From the NCBI GenBank assembly GCA_035545535.1, contig DASZYF010000015.1, forward strand, positions 1-5,543: a DNA stretch of 5,543 nt, given 5' to 3'. Positions 1 through 4,296 of this stretch are shown piece after piece. Within the stretch, counting starts at the first letter, position 1. Each line of letters starts with the position of its first letter. This DNA comes from DASZYF01 sp035545535. GTDB lineage: Bacteria > Actinomycetota > Actinomycetes > Mycobacteriales > CAJCIY01. A model generated the notes under the pieces. The model was not told the origin of the DNA. It saw nothing but the letters and a program-made list of their open reading frames with translations, and did not search any database. The translations under genes were made by a program, and so were the position numbers.

Positions 1-843
1 GGTGATGCCGCGTTCCTTCGCGTAGCGCTGCAGCCCGTCGATGGCGTTCTTGCTGCCGCGCCACGGCGAGACGATGATGCGGCTGATACCTGCTGCGGCG
101 TAGGCCTTCACGTCGTCCTCGGTCGAGGCGACGCCGCCCACCGTGAGCGTGATCGCGTCCGGGTCGCGGCCGGCGCCTTCGGCGGCCTTCCGGATCGCCG
201 CGACCCGCTCGACGACGTTGCCCGGCGAGTCCTCCATGCCGAGCCAGCCGTCGCCGATGCGGCCCGCCCGCGACAACGCCACCGGCGAGTAGCCCCCGAT
301 GTGGAACGGGATGCTGCCCTGCACCGGCTTGGGTTCGAAGACGACGCGGTCGAAGTCGAAGAACTCGCCGTGGTGCCCGACGGCCGCCTTCGGCTCCCCG
401 GCCCAGAGCGCGCGGCAGACGGCGATGCACTCCTCGAGGCGACGGCCGCGACTCTTGAAGTCGACGCCGGTGGCGGCGTACTCGTGCTCGTTCCAGCCGG
501 CGCCCACGCCGAAGTCGAAGCGGCCGCCGCTGATGTGGTCGAGCGTCTGCGCGAGGCGGGCGGACACGAACGGGTGCCGCAGCGCCAGGTTGTAGACGTA
601 GGTGCCCACCCGGATGGTCGACGTCGCCTGCGCGATGGTCACCATCCACATGAGCGCGTCGTACGTCGGGATGGTCGGGTCGACCGGCGGGTGGCCGTCG
701 GAGTAGGGCGACATGCCGTCGAAGCCCGCCGTCCACACGAGGTGCTCGGGGAACCACAGCGAGTCGTAGCCGAGCTCCTCGGCGGCCTGCGCGACCTCGG
801 CCTGCAGGTCGTAGCGCACGCGCAGCGCGACTCCGAACTTCAT
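1..843 (-). CDS. LLM-class F420-dependent oxidoreductase, C-terminus cut by window edge
   Basis: Translating the minus strand from ATG at 843-841 gives 281 residues with no stop before the window edge, so the gene is partial at its C-terminus. It is a luciferase-like (beta/alpha)8-barrel flavin/deazaflavin oxidoreductase. Family signatures are the start MKFGVALRVRYD, then AEELGYDSLWFPEH (residues 21-34), a TIRVGTYVYNLALRHPF block (76-92), LDHISGGRFDFGVGAGW (101-117, the most diagnostic stretch), SRGRRLEECIAVCRALW (131-147), and IPFHIGGYSP followed by RAGRIGDGWLG (178-202). Relatives reported as F420-dependent have this same layout and are about 280-310 residues long, so only a short tail is probably missing. 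FMN use cannot be excluded and the substrate is not readable. The start codon overlaps the stop of the upstream SDR gene (ATGA), implying translational coupling. The two redox enzymes may act on the same compound, but this is inference. Confidence 0.9.
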   Translation of the reverse strand, partial: MKFGVALRVRYDLQAEVAQAAEELGYDSLWFPEHLVWTAGFDGMSPYSDGHPPVDPTIPTYDALMWMVTIAQATSTIRVGTYVYNLALRHPFVSARLAQTLDHISGGRFDFGVGAGWNEHEYAATGVDFKSRGRRLEECIAVCRALWAGEPKAAVGHHGEFFDFDRVVFEPKPVQGSIPFHIGGYSPVALSRAGRIGDGWLGMEDSPGNVVERVAAIRKAAEGAGRDPDAITLTVGGVASTEDDVKAYAAAGISRIIVSPWRGSKNAIDGLQRYAKERGIT

Positions 844-1619
844 GTCCGCCAGCTCCCGTCGGCGTTGTGCCGCCAGCCGGCGGCGGCGAGCGTGCCGCCG
901 TCGACGTGCACGGTCGATCCGGTGATGAACTGCGAGAGGTCGCTCGCGAGGAAGACGATGGGGCCGGCGGCGTCGTCGGGCTCGCCGAGGCGGCCGATCG
1001 GCGCCGGGTCCGCTCCCTCGAGGAAGCCGACGCCCGGGGTCTTGATGAGGTCAGGGGCGACGGCGTTGACGCGGATGCCGCGGTGCCCGAGCTCGAGGGC
1101 CAGCGTGCGGCAGAGCTGATCGACCCCCGCCTTCGCGGCCGAGTAGATGGCGAACTCCGGCGCGGCGCGGTGCGCTTCCACCGTCGTCACGTTGATGACG
1201 CTCGCGCGGTCGACCAGCAGCGGGATGAACGCGCGCGTGACCCACACGACCGAGAGCAGGTTCTCGCGCACGAGCGCGTCGTCACCCTTGGGGTTGATCG
1301 CGTCGAACCCCGAGCGGAACCCGCCGCCCGCGTTGTTCACCAGGACGTGCACGTCGCCGAACGCGGCGCGCGTCGCGTCGCGGAACGCGTCGATGACCTC
1401 CGGCACCCGCACGTCGCCGACGTGGCTGAGGCAGCGGCGGCCGAGCTGCTCGACCTCGGGGACGAGCGCGGCGAGGCCCGGTTCGTCCCGATCGATGACC
1501 GCGACGTCGGCGCCGAACGCGGCTAGCGCGACGGCGGCGGCGCGACCGATGCCGGACGCCGCGCCGGTGACGACCGCGACGCGCCCGTCGAGCCGGACGG
1601 ACCCGGGGGTGAGGCTCAC
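840..1619 (-). CDS. SDR family NAD(P)-dependent oxidoreductase
   Basis: A full-length classical short-chain dehydrogenase of 259 residues with a Rossmann fold, using a GTG start. Visible motifs are the cofactor glycine loop TGAASGIG (18-25), an acidic residue D43 at the end of the second strand (usually means NAD(H) preference), D69 in GDV, NNAG (95-98), a structural/catalytic Asn N120, YSAAK with catalytic Y159 and K163, and the C-terminal ITGSTVHVDGG (232-242). The tail AAGWRHNADGSW resembles actinobacterial members. Two positions are unusual. The catalytic Ser, 13 residues before Tyr, is Thr146, and the usual PG after VNAVAP is PD (189-190). Thr at the Ser position is tolerated in some SDRs, so the enzyme is probably active. 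The substrate is not predictable. It overlaps the downstream LLM oxidoreductase gene by four bases (ATGA). The GTG at 1619 is preferred because the family N-terminus fits and a promoter -10 lies 6 bases upstream, with no Shine-Dalgarno. Confidence 0.92.
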   Translation of the reverse strand: MSLTPGSVRLDGRVAVVTGAASGIGRAAAVALAAFGADVAVIDRDEPGLAALVPEVEQLGRRCLSHVGDVRVPEVIDAFRDATRAAFGDVHVLVNNAGGGFRSGFDAINPKGDDALVRENLLSVVWVTRAFIPLLVDRASVINVTTVEAHRAAPEFAIYSAAKAGVDQLCRTLALELGHRGIRVNAVAPDLIKTPGVGFLEGADPAPIGRLGEPDDAAGPIVFLASDLSQFITGSTVHVDGGTLAAAGWRHNADGSWRT

Positions 1620-1625
1620 GGACCG

Positions 1626-1655
1626 AACCTAGCCATGACCTGACATGCGCGTCAG
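1626..1655 (-). promoter_or_regulatory. putative leaderless promoter of the SDR gene
   Basis: On the minus strand a -10-like TAGGTT (1631-1626) lies exactly 6 bases before the SDR GTG codon. A -35-like CTGACG (1655-1650) sits 18 bases upstream of it. This spacing would put transcription start at or next to the GTG. No Shine-Dalgarno is visible between -10 and GTG, as expected for the leaderless mRNAs common in actinobacteria. This is read from sequence only, with no start-site data. Confidence 0.5.
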
Positions 1656-1656
1656 G
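1639..1656. promoter_or_regulatory. dyad operator candidate 1 (CCTGAC-N6-GTCAGG)
   Basis: A perfect 6-bp inverted repeat, CCTGAC ATGCGC GTCAGG, overlaps the -35 element of the proposed SDR promoter. An 18-bp dyad here is the size of a homodimeric repressor site, and binding there would be expected to block RNA polymerase. Its core TGAC-N6-GTCA recurs at 1875-1888 ahead of the isomerase operon. Read on the minus strand (TGACGCGCATGTCA) it matches that site at 11 of 14 positions. The regulator is not encoded in this window, and I do not assign a regulator family. Confidence 0.45.
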
Positions 1657-1661
1657 GAACG

Positions 1662-1844
1662 TCAGCGGCCGCGACGCCGGATGTCGCGGTTCACCGAGGC
1701 CTGCCAGCCGCGCAGGCTCCGGCCGCGGATGCGGTTGTGCCCCGGGCCCACGCCGGGCGGACGCGGAGGCTTCTTCCACGCGACCGCGAAGACGAGGACC
1801 GCTCCGATCGCCAGCACGATGGCGAGCACGACGTAGCCGCCCAC
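1662..1844 (-). CDS. small single-pass membrane protein, 60 aa, function unknown
   Basis: I do not recognise this as a named family. The product is 60 residues. A Tyr at position 4 is followed by an uninterrupted hydrophobic helix to about residue 23 (VVLAIVLAIGAVLVFAVAW), then KKPPRPPG. The remainder is a strongly basic tail rich in Arg, ending RDIRRRGR. The helix followed at once by positive charges predicts N-terminus out and the basic tail in the cytoplasm. Nearly every codon ends in G or C, matching real genes nearby, and the overlapping plus-strand frame gives only arginine-rich low-complexity sequence. The start is GTG at 1844-1842 with no clear Shine-Dalgarno. It lies 42 bases upstream of the SDR gene on the same strand, but the SDR has its own promoter candidate in that gap. 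Its role is unknown, and it may simply be a lineage-specific membrane peptide. Confidence 0.6.
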   Translation of the reverse strand: MGGYVVLAIVLAIGAVLVFAVAWKKPPRPPGVGPGHNRIRGRSLRGWQASVNRDIRRRGR

Positions 1845-1854
1845 CGCCCGAGTG

Positions 1855-1888
1855 TGACGCGCAGCCTGGTTGGATGACGAACGTGTCA
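1855..1888. promoter_or_regulatory. dyad operator candidate 2 with an extra half-site upstream of the isomerase operon
   Basis: TGACGAACGTGTCA at 1875-1888 is a second TGAC-N6-GTCA dyad. Twenty bases upstream, TGACGCGCA at 1855-1863 is identical to the first nine bases of dyad 1 read on the minus strand. The two TGACG starts are therefore about two helical turns apart on the same DNA face. The block lies between the divergent membrane-protein gene and the isomerase operon, and could serve either. A weak -10-like TTGGAT (1870-1875) touches it, but I see no convincing -35. Confidence 0.45.
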
Positions 1889-1894
1889 GTCGGC

Positions 1895-1939
1895 CCGCCG
1901 AAGGCGGTGGGACGCTCCACCCCCACCGCCGGAGGCGTC
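1895..1939 (+). promoter_or_regulatory. isomerase leader with competing hairpins over the Shine-Dalgarno
   Basis: Three stems can form in this 45-base leader. Stem C pairs CCGCC (1895-1899) with GGCGG (1903-1907). Stem A pairs GGCGGTGGG (1903-1911) with CCCACCGCC (1922-1930), nine perfect pairs with a 10-base loop. Stem B pairs GACGCTCC (1911-1918) with GGAG-G-CGTC (1931-1939), eight pairs with one bulged G. Stem B contains the whole Shine-Dalgarno GGAGG (1931-1935) and ends against the ATG at 1940. A excludes both B and C, while B and C can coexist. This is the geometry of an on/off translational switch, but chance stems are common in such GC-rich DNA. If translation began at 1874, this stretch would be coding. 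Confidence 0.4.
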
Positions 1940-2614
1940 ATGGGCATGAGTGCACTGGCGGAGCCCGACACCTACGGTCGGCTGGGCGTCGCGGTCGCCG
2001 ACGCGCCGGTGAGCGGCCGGCTCGACGTCAGCACCGTCGGCTGGCTCACGGTCGAGGGCGGCGCCGGCGAGCTGACCGTCGACGGCACGACCGTCGCCGT
2101 GCCGGCGCGCAGCCGCTGGGAGGGGCCGGGCTGGTCGGCGCTGCTCGCACCCGGCGCGACCTTCGACGTCACCGGCGGCCTGCACGCGACGCTCGTCTGG
2201 CGGGTCACGCACGAGCGCACGAGCACGCGGCTGCTCGACCCGGCCGACGTGGTCGTCGAGGAGCGCGGCGACGGTCCGACGAAGCGCACCGTGCGCACCT
2301 ACCTGCCCGAGGGCCCGCTCGTGTGCGGCGAGACGCTGAACCCGCCCGGCGGCTGGTCGTCCTACCCCCCGCACCGGCACGAGCAGGAAGAGGTCTACCT
2401 CTACCGCTTCAACCCGCCCGAGGGCTTCGGGATCGCCGCGTGCTACGACACCGACGGCGGGCACGACCCGCGGCCGCAGCTGCTGCGCGACGGCGATCTC
2501 ACGCGCATCACGCACGGCTACCACCCGGTCGTCGCGGCACCGGACGCGGCGATGTACTACCTCTGGGCGATCGCGGGGAAGCCGGACACCCGCACCGACC
2601 CGATCTACAGCTGA
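1940..2614 (+). CDS. iolB: IolB-family isomerase (5-deoxy-glucuronate isomerase-like), compact form
   Basis: IolB is a double-cupin, metal-dependent aldose-ketose isomerase that turns 5-deoxy-D-glucuronate into 2-deoxy-5-keto-D-gluconate in myo-inositol catabolism. Numbered from ATG 1940 (224 residues), the C-terminal cupin carries the family core: NPPGGWSSYPPHRH (134-147), EEVYLYRFNPPEGFG (150-164), a DGD turn (184-186), HGYHPVVAAP (192-201) and YYLWAIAG (206-213). Expected metal ligands are H145, H147, E150 or E151, and H195. The N-terminal cupin is weaker (GWLTVEGGAGELTVDG, 34-49). Characterised IolBs are about 270 residues. Here the insertion usually found between HxH and EE is missing, as is part of the linker around 122-128, so the substrate may differ. 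ATG 1940 follows GGAGG (1931-1935) by 4 bases. ATG 1946 (10 bases away) is equally possible, and ATG 1874 would add 22 unconserved residues without a clear Shine-Dalgarno. It is the first gene of the four-gene operon. Confidence 0.78.
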   Translation: MGMSALAEPDTYGRLGVAVADAPVSGRLDVSTVGWLTVEGGAGELTVDGTTVAVPARSRWEGPGWSALLAPGATFDVTGGLHATLVWRVTHERTSTRLLDPADVVVEERGDGPTKRTVRTYLPEGPLVCGETLNPPGGWSSYPPHRHEQEEVYLYRFNPPEGFGIAACYDTDGGHDPRPQLLRDGDLTRITHGYHPVVAAPDAAMYYLWAIAGKPDTRTDPIYS

Positions 2615-2618
2615 GGAG
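2613..2618 (+). promoter_or_regulatory. Shine-Dalgarno GAGGAG overlapping the isomerase stop codon
   Basis: GAGGAG begins inside the TGA stop of the isomerase (2612-2614) and sits 5 bases before the GTG start at 2624. This fixes the start of the dehydrogenase and means ribosomes ending the isomerase are already at the next binding site, favouring coupled translation. Confidence 0.75.
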
Positions 2619-2623
2619 CACGC

Positions 2624-3508
2624 GTGGACGTCGGCTTCATCGGACTCGGCGTGATGGGCCTGCCGATGGCCCGCCACCTGGTCGACGCGGGGCACAGCGT
2701 CACGGTCGCGTCGCGGTCGCGCGGACCGGTCGATCAGGCCCTCGGGTTCGGTGCGCGCGACGGCGGAGGCGCGGCCGGCGTGGTGCGCGCCAGTGACGTG
2801 ACGTTCCTCTGCGTGCCGAACTCCCCCGACGTCGAGCAGGTCGTCACCGACCTCCTGCCGGCGCTCGCACCGGGCAAGACGGTCATCGACTGCTCGACCA
2901 TCTCGCCCGACGTCGAGCGCGCGCAGCACGAGCGCGTCGCCGCCGCCGGCGCGAAGTACCTCGACGCCCCGCTGTCCGGCGGGAGCATCGGCGCGCAGAA
3001 GGGCACCCTCACGCTGATGGTCGGCGGTGACGAGGCGCTGACCGACAGCCTGCGGCCGCTGCTCGACGCGTTCAGCTCGCTCGTCGTGCACGTCGGCGGC
3101 CCGGGCATGGGGCAGGTCGTGAAGATCTGCAACAACCTGATCTACGCCGCCCAGATGGTCGCGACCGCGGAGGCGTTCACGCTGGCGAAGAAGAGCGGCG
3201 CCGACCTCGCGAAGGCGTACGAGGTGTTCACGCACGCGACCGGCGACTGCGTCGCGGTGCGCACACGCGTGCCGTTCGAGGGCGTGATCCCGGACTCCCC
3301 CAGCAGCAACGGCTGGGCGCCCGGCTTCATGACCGACCTCATGGCGAAGGACGTCGACCTCGCGCTCGACTACGCGGTGGGCCAGGGCGTTCCGGTGCTG
3401 TCGGCGGCCCAGGCGCGGCAGGTGCTCGCGGCCGCGCAGCAGGCGGGCTACGGGCGCGAGGACTTCAGCGCGCTCGGCAAGGTGATCCGGGGGCTCGCCG
3501 GTGTCTGA
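2624..3508 (+). CDS. NAD(P)-dependent beta-hydroxyacid dehydrogenase (3-hydroxyisobutyrate dehydrogenase / tartronate semialdehyde reductase family)
   Basis: The 294-residue product is the normal length for this family, which interconverts short beta-hydroxyacids and their semialdehydes (3-hydroxyisobutyrate, 3-hydroxypropionate, glycerate, and sulpholactaldehyde in YihU). The N-terminal Rossmann domain has GFIGLGVMGLPMARHL (4-19), with the dinucleotide loop G7-G12. It is followed by DVTFLCVPN (58-66), VIDCSTISP (87-95) and the substrate-binding DAPLSGG (114-120) with GTLTLMVGG (127-135). The all-alpha C-terminal domain has catalytic K167 and N170-N171 in GQVVKICNN, the conserved K242 in AKDVDLAL, and the closing DFSALGKVI (281-289). 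SRSR at 30-33, with no acidic residue after the second strand, hints at NADP(H), though this is only a guide. Given the aldolase next door, the likely job is reducing the aldehyde released by cleavage, either malonate semialdehyde or tartronate semialdehyde. The GTG start is set by GAGGAG five bases upstream. The stop overlaps the aldolase gene by 8 bases. Confidence 0.9.
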   Translation: MDVGFIGLGVMGLPMARHLVDAGHSVTVASRSRGPVDQALGFGARDGGGAAGVVRASDVTFLCVPNSPDVEQVVTDLLPALAPGKTVIDCSTISPDVERAQHERVAAAGAKYLDAPLSGGSIGAQKGTLTLMVGGDEALTDSLRPLLDAFSSLVVHVGGPGMGQVVKICNNLIYAAQMVATAEAFTLAKKSGADLAKAYEVFTHATGDCVAVRTRVPFEGVIPDSPSSNGWAPGFMTDLMAKDVDLALDYAVGQGVPVLSAAQARQVLAAAQQAGYGREDFSALGKVIRGLAGV

Positions 3509-4289
3509 CCTGCGGACGCCTGATCTGTTGGGCCACCTGTTCGCCGAGGACGGTCGCACCGTGGTGCTGGCGGCGGACCACCGGGCGCGCGGCGTCATCA
3601 CCATCGAGAGCTACGACGGCTACCTGACCGCGCTGCGCGGAGCGCTCACGCACTGCGACGCGCTGATGGCGAGCCGGCAGCCGCTGGCCGACCTGCAGGG
3701 AGATCTCGGCGAGCGGCCGGGCTTCCTCTCGCTCAACCGCGCCGGTCTCGCGGGGACGGTGTTCGAGCTCGACGACCGGCTGGTCGCCAGCGCCGAGAGC
3801 GCGGTGGCGATGGGGTGCCGGGGCGCGAAGATCATGACGCGCATCGACCGCGACCACCCGAGCGGCGCCGCGCAGCTGGAGCTGCTCGGGCACAGCATCG
3901 AGGAGTGCGCGCGGGTGGGGCTCGCGCTGATGGTCGAGCCGCTGTCGTGGACCAACGGGCGCATGGACCGCACCACCGAGGGCATCGCGTACGCGGCGAT
4001 GGTGGCGCACGACATCGGCGCTCCGCTGCTGAAGGTCCCGGTGCCCAACGACATCCCGGACGGCGAGGCGCGGGTCGAAGCGGTCGCGCGCATCGTCGGC
4101 TCCGTCGGCGTGCCGGTGCTGTTCCTCGGCGGACCGCGCGGCAGCGCGCGCGACGTGCTGCTTGCCGAGGTGCGCGACGCCATCGCGGGCGGCGGGGCCG
4201 GGCTCGCCATCGGCCGCGGTGTGTACCAGGACGACGACCCCGCCGAGATGGCCCGCCTGGTCGCCGCGATCGTCCACCCCGACCGCTGA
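3501..4289 (+). CDS. class I (Schiff-base) aldolase, LacD/FbaB/Cgl0159-like (beta/alpha)8 barrel
   Basis: A 262-residue TIM-barrel aldolase. Recognisable stations are the first strand VVLAADHRARG (21-31, with D26-H27), SLNRAGLAGTVFELDDR (77-93), AMGCRGAKIMTRID (103-116, with K110), LMVEPLSW (143-150, with E146), LLKVPVPND (176-184), VLFLGGPRG (206-214) and the phosphate-binding end AIGRGVYQDDDP (236-247). K178 in LLKVPVP aligns with the lysine that forms the Schiff base in LacD-type tagatose-bisphosphate aldolases. The IGRGVYQ loop resembles the phosphate site of FbaB, LsrF and YihT. The AADHxARG and SxNRxGLxGxxFELDDR pattern resembles the actinobacterial Cgl0159 family, which I recall lies beside inositol genes in Corynebacterium. 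Expected reaction: cleavage of a phosphorylated ketose acid to DHAP plus a semialdehyde. The start is GTG, 8 bases inside the dehydrogenase gene, with a G-run at 3489-3493 as a weak Shine-Dalgarno. The exact substrate cannot be read. Confidence 0.82.
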   Translation: MSDLRTPDLLGHLFAEDGRTVVLAADHRARGVITIESYDGYLTALRGALTHCDALMASRQPLADLQGDLGERPGFLSLNRAGLAGTVFELDDRLVASAESAVAMGCRGAKIMTRIDRDHPSGAAQLELLGHSIEECARVGLALMVEPLSWTNGRMDRTTEGIAYAAMVAHDIGAPLLKVPVPNDIPDGEARVEAVARIVGSVGVPVLFLGGPRGSARDVLLAEVRDAIAGGGAGLAIGRGVYQDDDPAEMARLVAAIVHPDR

Positions 4290-4296
4290 CGATGCC

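Noticed and set aside
301..1119. Plus-strand frame of 272 codons at the left
   Set aside because: It is opposite the LLM oxidoreductase and SDR genes, both of which have strong family motifs on the minus strand.
1645..1836. Plus-strand 63-codon frame opposite the small membrane protein
   Set aside because: Its translation is Arg/Pro-rich with no hydrophobic or conserved pattern. The minus-strand frame has a coherent transmembrane helix.
1874..1939. Upstream ATG at 1874 as the isomerase start
   Set aside because: The extra 22 residues are unlike IolB N-termini and there is no good Shine-Dalgarno before 1874. GGAGG precedes the ATGs at 1940 and 1946. It is not fully excluded.
1870..2796. Plus-strand frame of 308 codons overlapping the isomerase
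   Set aside because: An Arg/Gly/Ala-rich out-of-frame reading of the isomerase gene, whose own frame carries clear IolB motifs.
1886..3604. Long open frame on the minus strand (572 codons)
   Set aside because: It lies opposite the isomerase, dehydrogenase and aldolase genes. Its translation is low-complexity Arg/Val/His/Asp-rich with no domain motif, a typical antisense shadow in GC-rich DNA.
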